Shown: positions 25,365-33,110 of the stretch, piece by piece | Layout: each line of letters begins with the position of its first letter | Position numbering within the stretch: position 1 is the stretch's first letter | Assembly (NCBI RefSeq): GCF_003609995.1 | Contig: NZ_AP018786.1 | Location: 816,001-880,000, forward strand | Length of the DNA stretch: 64,000 nt | DNA from: Sutterella megalosphaeroides | Lineage (GTDB): Bacteria > Pseudomonadota > Gammaproteobacteria > Burkholderiales > Burkholderiaceae_F | Direction of reading: 5' to 3' | The notes under the pieces: model-generated | What the model saw: only the letters and a program-made list of their open reading frames with translations | Databases searched by the model: none | Told to the model about the DNA's origin: nothing | Program-made: the position numbers and the translations under genes

Positions 25365-27020
25365 TCACGAGCGCTCGAACCGCTCGAACCCGAGTCGCCG
25401 CAGGCGGCTTCGGAGCGTGTTCGCGTTGAGGCCCGAGAGCCGCGCCGCACCGTGTTCGCCCGCCACCCGACCGTTCGTTTGCGCAAGGAGCGCTTCGAAG
25501 TAGCACCGTTGCACTTCTTCGAAGGTGAGGGAGGAAAGCGTTTCCCGGAGGACAACCTCACGGGACGTTTGCGATCCTTGCGGCGCTTCGGACATCGTGT
25601 CGCCCGGCTCGCTCCATGCGAGCTCCGGCGTGCGTGCGTCGCCGGACCGGGCGCCTCTCCGAAGGGTTTCGGGCTCGTCGCCGGGCTCGGCGTCTTCGTC
25701 GCCCGAATAGGCGAGGTGTTCGATCACTTCGGGGAGCGCCATGAGCGTTCGGGCGGCGACGTTGCGCAGTTGCCGAACGTTCCCGGGCCAGAGCTTTTCC
25801 TCCGCCTCGCGAAGCGCTGCGGGAAGTAAGGGCGGGACGTCCCGCAGCCCGTAGGCCTTCGCAAATTCCGAAAGAAAGAGGTTGAGAAGCGGCTCGATGT
25901 CGACCGTACGCTCTCGGAGGGGTTTGAGCCGCACGGGCAGCACGTTGATTCGGTAGTAGAGGTCGAGTCGGAACGCACCCGATCGGACGAGCGCTTCGAG
26001 GTTCCTGTTCGTTGCCGCGATGATCCGCACGTTGACGGGCACTTCGACCGTGCCGCCTACGCGGCGCACGCACTGGTTCTGAAGCGCGTGAAGGAGCTTC
26101 GCCTGCATCGAATGAGGCAACTCTCCGATTTCGTCGAGAAATAGCGTGCCGCCGTTCGCCTCTTCGAAAAAGCCGATGTGGCGCTTCACGGCGTTCGTGA
26201 AGGCGCCCGCTTCGTGCCCGAAAAATTCGCTTTCCATCAGGGGCTCGGGAATCGCCGAACAGTTGACGCGCACGAAGGGCGCGTCGCGTCGGGCGGACAT
26301 GCGGTGCACGGTGTTGGCGACCACCTCTTTGCCGGTGCCCGATTCGCCCGTGATGAGCACGGGCACGTCAAAGCGCGCCGCCTGTCGCAGGAGTTCGGCG
26401 ATTTCCGCCGCGGACGGGGTCGTGCGCAAAAGGCGCGAGAGGACGGATTCTTTCCCTTCGTGCTTGAGCGCTTCGGAAAGAGCGAGGTTTTCCGTCATGA
26501 GCTGCTCGTTCGCGCGCCGCAGTCGAATAGCCGCCGCAAACCCCACGTTGAGAGCGAAAAGCACGCGGAAGGATTCGAGCAGAGCCTCGTGCCGGGGCTC
26601 GAACGCTCGGGGCTTGCGGCTCCAGAAACACATGACGCCGAGGTGCTGCGTTTCGATGTGAAGCCGCATCATCACGAAACTGCGGATCTCGGGAAAGTAG
26701 GCGGGAGCAACGGCGCGCGTGAAGGGGTCTTCCGAAAGATCGGCAACGCGCCGGGTCGCAAAGTCGTCGCGATGGCGAAGCGCCAACGTCTCGGGCGAGA
26801 GTTCGATCACGTCGTACATCGTGCGCCCGCCCTCGGGACCCGCTTCGGCCAGGAATTCGATTCGCCCGCGCTCGGCGCGAAGGACGTTGACGAAAATTCC
26901 GTCGACGGGCACCCCTTCCTCGCGCAACGCGAGAAGCGTGCGGTGCAGCACGACGTCAAGACGGAGCGACCCTGTGAGAGCCTCCCATAGGCGATGCGGG
27001 TGAAGTTCGGAGAGTGACAT
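25365..27020 (-). CDS. Sigma-54-dependent activator, GAF-like sensor, Fis-type DNA-binding end
   Basis: A 551-residue bacterial enhancer-binding protein. Residues 1-165 form a GAF-like sensory domain (VLHRTLLALREEGVPVDGIFVNVL), so it probably senses a small molecule rather than a phosphoryl group. The AAA+ domain shows GESGTGKE (Walker A, about 225-232), GGTLFLDE (Walker B, about 290-297) and the sigma-54 contact loop at 272-277 as GAFTNA instead of GAFTGA. A Fis-type helix-turn-helix ends the protein (AARLSGLNANTLRSRLRRLG). It is transcribed divergently from the flavoprotein operon. That operon has a clear -24/-12 promoter with a dyad upstream, and is almost certainly its target. Confidence 0.93.
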   Translation of the reverse strand: MSLSELHPHRLWEALTGSLRLDVVLHRTLLALREEGVPVDGIFVNVLRAERGRIEFLAEAGPEGGRTMYDVIELSPETLALRHRDDFATRRVADLSEDPFTRAVAPAYFPEIRSFVMMRLHIETQHLGVMCFWSRKPRAFEPRHEALLESFRVLFALNVGFAAAIRLRRANEQLMTENLALSEALKHEGKESVLSRLLRTTPSAAEIAELLRQAARFDVPVLITGESGTGKEVVANTVHRMSARRDAPFVRVNCSAIPEPLMESEFFGHEAGAFTNAVKRHIGFFEEANGGTLFLDEIGELPHSMQAKLLHALQNQCVRRVGGTVEVPVNVRIIAATNRNLEALVRSGAFRLDLYYRINVLPVRLKPLRERTVDIEPLLNLFLSEFAKAYGLRDVPPLLPAALREAEEKLWPGNVRQLRNVAARTLMALPEVIEHLAYSGDEDAEPGDEPETLRRGARSGDARTPELAWSEPGDTMSEAPQGSQTSREVVLRETLSSLTFEEVQRCYFEALLAQTNGRVAGEHGAARLSGLNANTLRSRLRRLGFERFERS

Positions 27021-27061
27021 GCGGAACCTCGTCGGTAAACGTACGGCAGGGAGAAGATAAA

Positions 27062-27108
27062 AACGATATGTCGTAGGATAACGATATTACGTGAATAAAC
27101 TACGACAT
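27062..27108. promoter_or_regulatory. Candidate upstream activator sites for the sigma-54 regulator
   Basis: A 9-bp inverted repeat, ATGTCGTAG at 27068-27076 and CTACGACAT at 27100-27108, is separated by 23 bp. The motif AACGATAT also occurs twice (27062 and 27080). The dyad centre lies about 140 bp upstream of the -24/-12 promoter and just upstream of the regulator's own start, a normal position for enhancer sites. Confidence 0.6.
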
Positions 27109-27225
27109 TTCGTAATTCTGAGGAAGAGACCCCTTCGGGATAACCCCGATAGGGAAAGTCGGAGTAAAGGGCGCGCTCCCCGAACGGTCGGGGGCGGGCG
27201 AGGAATTTCGGCGGGTTTCCTAGTT

Positions 27226-27241
27226 TGGCACGCTTCTTGCT
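27226..27241 (+). promoter_or_regulatory. Sigma-54 (-24/-12) promoter
   Basis: TGGCACGCTTCTTGCT matches the RpoN consensus TGGCACG-N4-TTGC(A/T), with GG at 27227-27228 and GC at 27239-27240 ten bases apart. The first gene begins at 27319, about 67 bases past the expected transcription start. A divergent sigma-54 activator gene supports the call. Confidence 0.9.
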
Positions 27242-27318
27242 TCTAATGGAAGTGACCCCGTCGTGACGCTGAGCGCGTCCGACGCTTGAACGAATTTTTT
27301 TAATAAACGGAGACCCAT

Positions 27319-28839
27319 ATGGAACAGCACATGACCTCCCGCCGTCGCCTCATCATCGGCGGAGCGCTCGGCTCGGCCGCGGCTTTGGCCGGCAACGTCG
27401 CGCAGGCCGCAACGAACGCGAAGCCCAAGTTCGACAAGGTGTACGACATCATCGTCGTCGGCTCGGGTTTTGCGGGGCTTGCCGCCGCGCTCGAAGCGCG
27501 ACTCGGCGGCGCCGAAGTGCTTCTCATCGAAAAAATGCCCGCCTTCGGCGGCAATTCCGCGATCAACGGCGGCGCGTTCTCGGTTGCGGGTTCCCCCTTG
27601 CAGAAGAAGTTCGGGATCGAAGACTCGACCGACCGGATGCTTGCCGACATGATCAAGTCGGGGCGCGGTCTCTCGCACGTGGACCTTCTGAAGATGGTGG
27701 TCGAAGGGAGCCTGCCCGCTTATGAATTTACGCTCCGCCACGGCGTCAAGTACAAGGACTTCGTGCAGCACTTCGGCGGCCACTCCGTGCCGCGCACGCT
27801 CCAGACGGTTGAAAGTACCGGGGGCGGCATCACGCGTCCGCTCACGGAATCCTGCCGCAAGCACGGCGTGGAACTCCACCTCCACGCGAAGATGGAAGAC
27901 TTCGTTCGCGCCGAAGACGGCCGCGTGATCGGTCTCACGGTGCGCGAACGCTACCAGTTCCCGAAGGAAGATTCGGGCGTTCTGCAGACCTACGGCGCCC
28001 GCAAGGGCGTGATCATGGCGACGGGCGGCTTCTCGCGCAACCTTTGGTTCCGCCGTCAGCAGGATCCGAGCCTCGACGAACGCCTCGACTCGACGAACCA
28101 CCCCGGTGCGACGGGCGAAGGCCTCTTGAAGATGTTCGCGATCGGCGGTGCCCCGGTTCAGGTCGACCAGATCCAGCTCGGCCCCTGGTGCTCGCCCGAC
28201 GAACGCGGCTTCGGGCTCGTCTCGCAGTTCAACACGATCGCCGGCTTCCCGATGGGGATTATGGTCGACGTGCGTACGGGGAAGCGCTTCTGCAACGAAC
28301 TCGCCGACCGCAAGGAACGTACCGACGCGATTCTCGGCCTCATGGAAGACGGGAAGCCCGTCTACCCCGTGTGCTTCACGGACTCGAAGGGCGTCGAAAA
28401 GGCCCAGACCCTGAAGAACGGCCTCAAGTACGGCGTCATCAAGGCCTTTGACACGATCGAAGACCTCGCGAAGGCCTACGGCATTCCGGCGGATGCCCTC
28501 GTCGAACAGGTGAAGCGCTTCAACGCGATGGTGGCCGACAAGAACGACACGGAATTCCACCGTGCGCTCGACCTCGCGATTCAGCTCGACAAGCCTCCCT
28601 TCTACGCCTGCCGCGTCTGGCCGAAGGTGCACTACTGCATGGGCGGCGTCGGCATCACGGCGAAGGCCGAAGTCTATTCGGTCGAAGGGAAGGTGATCCC
28701 AGGGCTTTATGCCGCGGGCGAAGTCACGGGCGGCACGCACGGCGCTTCGCGCCTCGGCGGCTGCGCCATTGCGGACGGTCTCGTCATGGGCCGCGTCGCC
28801 GCGGACAACTGCCTCAAGATGAAGCCCGTCGCGCTCTGA
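27319..28839 (+). CDS. Tat-exported FAD-dependent reductase, FccA/UrdA type
   Basis: A 506-residue periplasmic flavoprotein of the flavocytochrome c/fumarate reductase family. A Tat signal (SRRRLIIGG) is followed by the FAD-binding IIVVGSGFAGLAAALEA. Aligned to Shewanella FccA, it keeps the proton-donating Arg402 (GKRFCNELADR), His504 (KVHYCMGG) and Arg544 (HGASRLGG). The substrate-carboxylate residue His365 of FccA (IQAHPT) is glycine here (IQLGPW), and the adjacent Thr-Glu pair is not kept, which argues against fumarate. Related enzymes reduce urocanate, cinnamates and other arylacrylates. The heme domain of FccA is missing but is encoded by the next gene. A sigma-54 promoter lies upstream and an exported lyase gene downstream. 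Confidence 0.9.
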   Translation: MEQHMTSRRRLIIGGALGSAAALAGNVAQAATNAKPKFDKVYDIIVVGSGFAGLAAALEARLGGAEVLLIEKMPAFGGNSAINGGAFSVAGSPLQKKFGIEDSTDRMLADMIKSGRGLSHVDLLKMVVEGSLPAYEFTLRHGVKYKDFVQHFGGHSVPRTLQTVESTGGGITRPLTESCRKHGVELHLHAKMEDFVRAEDGRVIGLTVRERYQFPKEDSGVLQTYGARKGVIMATGGFSRNLWFRRQQDPSLDERLDSTNHPGATGEGLLKMFAIGGAPVQVDQIQLGPWCSPDERGFGLVSQFNTIAGFPMGIMVDVRTGKRFCNELADRKERTDAILGLMEDGKPVYPVCFTDSKGVEKAQTLKNGLKYGVIKAFDTIEDLAKAYGIPADALVEQVKRFNAMVADKNDTEFHRALDLAIQLDKPPFYACRVWPKVHYCMGGVGITAKAEVYSVEGKVIPGLYAAGEVTGGTHGASRLGGCAIADGLVMGRVAADNCLKMKPVAL

Positions 28840-28896
28840 GCCGACGGTACCGCGAATCCGTAATCACCACGAACCGAATACTTCAAAGGAATCCCC

Positions 28897-29271
28897 ATGA
28901 TCCGCAACGCTTTTGCCGCTCTCGGCGCGACCGCGCTCGCTCTTACGCTCGGCGCCGTCTCGCTCTCCGCCTCGGCCTCCGCCCCGACCGTGAAGCCCTA
29001 CCACAAGGCGCTCACGGACTGTGCCGCCTGCCACACGCAGGAAAACGCCGTCGCCGGCAACCCCTTCGTCGTGCCGTCGGACAAGGCCTGCCTCGCCTGC
29101 CACGGCTCCTACAAGGACCTCGCGAAAAAGACCGAGAACCTGCCCGAGCCGAATCCGCACGCCTCGCACCACTACGGCGAGGGGATCGCCTGCACGGCCT
29201 GCCACAAGGAGCACGAACCTTCGAAGGTGTACTGCAACGAGTGCCACGAGTTCTCGTACAAGATCAAGTAA
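28897..29271 (+). CDS. Periplasmic tetraheme cytochrome c
   Basis: A 124-residue small cytochrome with a signal peptide (residues about 1-29, ending SASASA) and four CxxCH heme sites: CAACH, CLACH, CTACH and CNECH. Additional histidines (YHKAL, NPHASHHYGE, KEHEP) can supply distal ligands. It resembles the N-terminal tetraheme domain of Shewanella flavocytochrome c3, but here it is a separate chain. Its gene follows the flavoprotein by 57 bp, with AAAGGA before the ATG. It presumably passes electrons from a membrane quinol dehydrogenase to the flavoprotein. No CymA/NapC-type quinol dehydrogenase is encoded in this window. Confidence 0.93.
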   Translation: MIRNAFAALGATALALTLGAVSLSASASAPTVKPYHKALTDCAACHTQENAVAGNPFVVPSDKACLACHGSYKDLAKKTENLPEPNPHASHHYGEGIACTACHKEHEPSKVYCNECHEFSYKIK

Positions 29272-29322
29272 CTCGCAAGCCTCTTGACGGGTGAAAGGGG
29301 CGCGCGAGCGTCCCTCACCCGA

Positions 29323-29355
29323 GCGGTTCGAGCCGCCCGACCGGACTCGAACCGC
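29323..29355 (+). other. Intercistronic hairpin between cytochrome and lyase genes
   Basis: A perfect 10-bp stem, GCGGTTCGAG (29323-29332) with CTCGAACCGC (29346-29355), encloses a 13-base loop. No T-run follows, so it is more likely to stabilise or process the upstream mRNA than to terminate it. Confidence 0.5.
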
Positions 29356-29474
29356 CCCGATTCGCTTCCGAACGGTCCGACCGCCGTTCGCAAGCCCGAA
29401 CGCGCGGGTGGACCGTTTTTCGCGGTCGCTTTTGTTTCCGTTTCCGCTCCGCGCTTTCCTCTCCGAAAAAGGAT

Positions 29475-31139
29475 ATGACCATGAACGCATTCAAGACGAC
29501 GGCCTTGGCCGCCGCTCTCGCCGCCTGCACCGCCGCGGGTGCCGCCACCGTCACGCTCGACGGGACTCGTCTGACGATCGAAGACGCCTGGGCCGTGGCC
29601 GAAGGCAAAGCCGACGTGGCGATCGCTCCCGAAGCCATGCGACTGCTCGAAGACTCGCACAAGCTCGTGATGGCCTCGGCCGCGAAGGGGCAGGCGGTCT
29701 ACGGCCTCACCGTGGGCGTCGGTCTCAACAAGGACCAGAAGCTTTTTTCCGCCGACGGAACGCTCTCTCCCGAAGTGCTCGAAGCTTCGCGCGCGTTCAA
29801 CTACAACGCGCTTCGCTCCCACTCCGCGGGTGCGGGCGACATGATGCCGACGAACCTCGCGCGCCTCTCGATGGTGATTCGCTTGAATACGCTACTCACC
29901 GGCAAATCGGGCGCTCAGGCGCGCGTCGCGGAACTCTACCGCGACCTCCTCAACAAGGGCGTCACTCCCCTCATCCCCTCGGAAGGGTCCGTGGGCGAAG
30001 CCGACATTCTGCTTGCCTCTCACGTCGGCGCCGTCATGATCGGCGAATGGAAGGCGGAAGTCGACGGCCGCGTCGTCTCCGGTAAGGAAGCGCTCTCGAA
30101 GGCGGGGATCGATCCCCTCGTCCCGGAAGGAAAGGACGCCTTGGCGATCCTCTCGAACAACTCCGTCGCCATGGCCTACGCGATCGACGCCGCCCGCAAC
30201 GCGGCGCGCATCGTGCGCCTGACGCCGACGGTCTACGGGCTTTCGCTTGAGGGCTTGAACGGGAACGTCGCGCCGATTTTGCCGCAAACGATCGGCACGC
30301 GCCCCTTCGAAGGGCTCTCCGAAACGGCCGCCGACATGCGCGACGTGCTCACCGGGTCGTACCTCTGGAAGTCGGACGCAACGCGCCCGCTCCAGGATCC
30401 GCTCTCCTTCCGCGTGACGGTCTACGGTCTCAACGAAGCGCGTCGCGCGCTCACCGATCTGAACGCCCAGATTCTGGTGCAAATCAACAGCACGGACGAC
30501 AACCCGTCGACCATTCTCAACGCGGACGAGGCGTACCGCGCCGAATCGACTCAAGTGGCGGGGTACTTTGTTGAAGGAAACGGCGTGAAGGGAGCGATTA
30601 TCCCCTCGGGGAACTTCAATCCCTTGCCCGTCGCGCTCGCGCTCCAGCGCACGTCCCTTGCGATGGCGCACCTCTCGCACTACAGCGTGCAGCGCACCGT
30701 GCACCTTTCGTACGACCACTTCACGGGTCTCACGCGCTTCCTCTCCGACCCCGACAACAAGGGGCACGCGTTCGGTGCCATTCAGAAAGCGTTCATGGGG
30801 CTCCATGTCGACAACATGGCGCTCGCCCAGCCCGTGAGCCTTTACGGGATGCCCGTTGCGGGTGAAATCGAAGACACCTTCACGAATCTTCTCCAGGCCG
30901 CGAAGCGCCTCGGCTCGATCGACCGGAATCTCATGCAGATCTATTCGCTTGAGACGCTCCACGCCGCCCAGGCCGTCGATCTTCGTCGCAATCTGAAGAC
31001 GAAGGACCTCACGCTCGGCACGAAGACGCAGGTCTTCTACGACGCGTACCGCAAGGCGGTTCCGTACGTGAAGTCGGATCGCATCTTCACCGACGACATC
31101 CGTCGCGGCGTTGAAGTGCTCGAAGCGTACGAGCCGTAA
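29475..31139 (+). CDS. Exported aromatic amino acid lyase homologue lacking the MIO triad
   Basis: A 554-residue member of the histidine/phenylalanine ammonia-lyase superfamily with an N-terminal signal peptide (about residues 5-24), unlike cytoplasmic HutH. Family landmarks are present: AVYGLTVGVG for YGVNTGFG (catalytic Tyr76), QDPLSFR for QDxYSxR, INSTDDNP and SGNFNPLP. At the cofactor site, family GSVGASGDL reads GSVGEADIL (residues 171-179), so Ala-Ser-Gly is absent and MIO cannot form. Ergothionase, which removes trimethylamine from ergothioneine, is a known MIO-less family member. The partner reductase and cytochrome suggest the unsaturated product is reduced in the periplasm. AAGGA precedes the ATG. 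Ammonia-lyase activity on histidine is therefore doubtful; the real substrate is inference. Confidence 0.85.
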   Translation: MTMNAFKTTALAAALAACTAAGAATVTLDGTRLTIEDAWAVAEGKADVAIAPEAMRLLEDSHKLVMASAAKGQAVYGLTVGVGLNKDQKLFSADGTLSPEVLEASRAFNYNALRSHSAGAGDMMPTNLARLSMVIRLNTLLTGKSGAQARVAELYRDLLNKGVTPLIPSEGSVGEADILLASHVGAVMIGEWKAEVDGRVVSGKEALSKAGIDPLVPEGKDALAILSNNSVAMAYAIDAARNAARIVRLTPTVYGLSLEGLNGNVAPILPQTIGTRPFEGLSETAADMRDVLTGSYLWKSDATRPLQDPLSFRVTVYGLNEARRALTDLNAQILVQINSTDDNPSTILNADEAYRAESTQVAGYFVEGNGVKGAIIPSGNFNPLPVALALQRTSLAMAHLSHYSVQRTVHLSYDHFTGLTRFLSDPDNKGHAFGAIQKAFMGLHVDNMALAQPVSLYGMPVAGEIEDTFTNLLQAAKRLGSIDRNLMQIYSLETLHAAQAVDLRRNLKTKDLTLGTKTQVFYDAYRKAVPYVKSDRIFTDDIRRGVEVLEAYEP

Positions 31140-31167
31140 TCGATCGACTCTTCAAGCCATAAAAACG

Positions 31168-31209
31168 AAACGACCTCGACGCCCGCAACGGGTTTCGAGG
31201 TCGTTTTTG
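31168..31209. terminator. Intrinsic terminator ending the flavoprotein operon
   Basis: A perfect 12-bp stem AAACGACCTCGA/TCGAGGTCGTTT (31168-31179, 31195-31206) is followed by a T-run. The A-run on the other side lets it serve the convergent fadL-like gene too. Confidence 0.9.
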
Positions 31210-31259
31210 CATGGTAATCGGACTCGGGCGGGACGCACCCGCCCGGTCGGCCGATCCGC

Positions 31260-32624
31260 TTAGAAGCGGTACTGGGCCTGGACGCCGAGAAGGAACGCGT
31301 CGAGCTTGCGGAACTTGCCGAGCTCCTGACCGTTCTCCTTGCTGTAGAGGGAGCGTTCGTGCACGCCGTGCAGGTGCGCGAAGGCGACGTCCGTCTGGAA
31401 GTCCTTCGTCCAGTTGAAGGTCGAGCCGACGGCGAACCACCAGCGGTCCGCGTCCGGAATGATCGCCGTACGGGTTTCGCGTTCCTGGATGGGCGAGGTT
31501 TCGTAAGCGATACCGCCGCGCAGCGTCCAGAAGGAGTTGACGCGGACGTCGCCGCCCACGGCGTAGAGGTACGTGTCGCGCCAGTTGTTGCGGATGTAGC
31601 TCATGCCTTCGACCATCTGGCCGACCACGGCACCGACACCAGGCTTCGCTTCGTCAGGCAGTTGGCTGATGCCATGCTGGATGGCGCCTTCAAGAGCGGA
31701 CGTGTCGACCTTGAGCGATTCGAAGCTCGACCAGTCGGTCCAGCGGAACGTGGCGTAGAGGCTCAGCCAGCTGTTGACGTCCCAGGCCGCGCTCATCATG
31801 GCCCAGGCGGGAGCCGAGACGACGGCGCCCGAATCGTACGTACCGTTGAAGAGGTTAAGCGGAACCTGAGCCACATGGCCGTTGCCGAGGTCGGCGCTGA
31901 GAGGCGCAAGACCGTCGATCGTCAGATCGCCTTCGGCCTTGTGCTGGATCTGCGAACGGTAGGAAAGACCGAGGCGAACGTTTTCAACCGGCATGAAGAG
32001 GATGCCGGCGTTCCAGCCCCAGGCCGTGCTCGTCGCTTCGAGCTGACCGTGAACGTTCGTCGTGCCGGTGCCCGTCGGAGCCGTGCCGCCCATGCCGAGC
32101 GACGCGTCGACGTACTGGAACGAAACGCCCGCGCCGAGGCGAACCTTGTCCGTCACCTTCCAAGCGACGCTCGGGTTGAAGTCGAACACCATGATTTCGG
32201 CGTCCGTGCCGTGATCCTTGTGGGCCCAGTTGCGGTCGTATTCGGTCGACATGCCGAAGGGAACCGTGAAGGAGAAGCCCACCCAGGTCGTGTCGTTCAC
32301 CTGGTGCGAGATGTAGGCGTGCGGAACGAGTTCGGGCGCCTTGCGGCCGTTTTCGGTCGTGCCGTCGTTGCCGGCGTAGTCGAGGTTGAGACCCACGCCG
32401 ACGAAGCCCAACTGGGCGGCGGTGCCCGGGGTGAGCGTCATGCTCGCGGGGTTGTAGTAGACGCCCGAGACGTCGGAGCCGTCGACGCCCGCACCGGCGT
32501 AGGCACGGCCGAGGCCGAGGGCGGACTGTTCGGTAAGCTGGAAGCCGCCGGCATTGGCCGCGGACGCGAAAAGGGACGCAACGGCAGCCGCGGCCGCAGC
32601 GATCTTGAAGGAGGTGTTCTTCAC
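31260..32624 (-). CDS. FadL/OmpP1-family outer membrane channel
   Basis: A 454-residue FadL-type beta-barrel for hydrophobic or aromatic substrates. A signal peptide ends at SAANA, and the mature protein opens with the family's GGFQLTEQSALGLGRAYAG hatch segment. SGVYYNPASMTLTPGTAAQLG follows, and the chain ends in the aromatic QAQYRF expected of outer-membrane proteins. It is convergent with the flavoprotein-cytochrome-lyase operon and could supply its substrate, but the opposite strand and separate promoter leave that open. Fatty acid uptake is the default family role. Confidence 0.92.
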   Translation of the reverse strand: MKNTSFKIAAAAAAVASLFASAANAGGFQLTEQSALGLGRAYAGAGVDGSDVSGVYYNPASMTLTPGTAAQLGFVGVGLNLDYAGNDGTTENGRKAPELVPHAYISHQVNDTTWVGFSFTVPFGMSTEYDRNWAHKDHGTDAEIMVFDFNPSVAWKVTDKVRLGAGVSFQYVDASLGMGGTAPTGTGTTNVHGQLEATSTAWGWNAGILFMPVENVRLGLSYRSQIQHKAEGDLTIDGLAPLSADLGNGHVAQVPLNLFNGTYDSGAVVSAPAWAMMSAAWDVNSWLSLYATFRWTDWSSFESLKVDTSALEGAIQHGISQLPDEAKPGVGAVVGQMVEGMSYIRNNWRDTYLYAVGGDVRVNSFWTLRGGIAYETSPIQERETRTAIIPDADRWWFAVGSTFNWTKDFQTDVAFAHLHGVHERSLYSKENGQELGKFRKLDAFLLGVQAQYRF

Positions 32625-33110
32625 GATGTCTGTTCCTTGCTTCGGACCCTTCGGGTTCTCGAAGACGGGTTCTGCTCAGTGAGCTTGTTTGTGCTTTTTT
32701 GCTTGTTTTCGGTCGGCGATCTGCCTCGGAAGGACGCTCGCCGACGTGCGGAGGGAGAGGATACCGAAGCTCGGAGGAAAGGTCTAGCGGTAAACCCTTA
32801 AGGTGAGGCGAGAAAACAACCCGCAGCGATGCGACGGATGAGGTCGGATGAGGTGCGACTACCCCTCCGACGACCTGTGACATTTTGTCAATGTCATTGA
32901 AAAACGTGAAATTTTAAGGTGCCTTCGCAGGGCGTTCGGAGCATCGTGTTCGCGAGGGATACCTTATCCGTGCTAATCCGAAAAAGATGGAGGCGGGCGT
33001 GCTCTCAAGCGGCTTAAGCGACCCGGCCCGGCGAAGAAAAAGGGCCGCCCGAGCGTTCGGGCGACCCTTCGAAAGTTTGCGAGCCCGAAGTGCTTCGGGC
33101 TCGGAGGGCG
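32625..33110. other. Non-coding region between fadL-like gene and yqhA
   Basis: This 486-bp stretch has no plausible gene. It contains the promoter region of the fadL-like gene, a short dyad TGACATT-N5-AATGTCA at 32878-32896 that could be an operator, and the yqhA terminator near its right end (33036-33067). Confidence 0.6.
33036..33067 (-). terminator. Intrinsic terminator after yqhA
   Basis: Stem GGGTCGCCCGA/TCGGGCGGCCC on the minus strand (33042-33067, one mismatch, 4-base loop) is followed by TTTTTC. Confidence 0.85.

Noticed and set aside
27319-28839. Fumarate reductase
   Set aside because: One of the fumarate-binding residues (His365 of FccA) is glycine and the neighbouring Thr-Glu pair is lost; the context favours another substrate.
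29324-29354. tRNA T-arm resemblance (GGTTCGAG) between the cytochrome and lyase genes
   Set aside because: The sequence forms a simple 10-bp hairpin; no acceptor stem, D-arm or anticodon arm can be built around it.
29475-31139. Histidine ammonia-lyase (hutH) of a Hut catabolic pathway
   Set aside because: The protein is exported, the MIO triad is missing, and no hutU, hutI or hutG genes are nearby.
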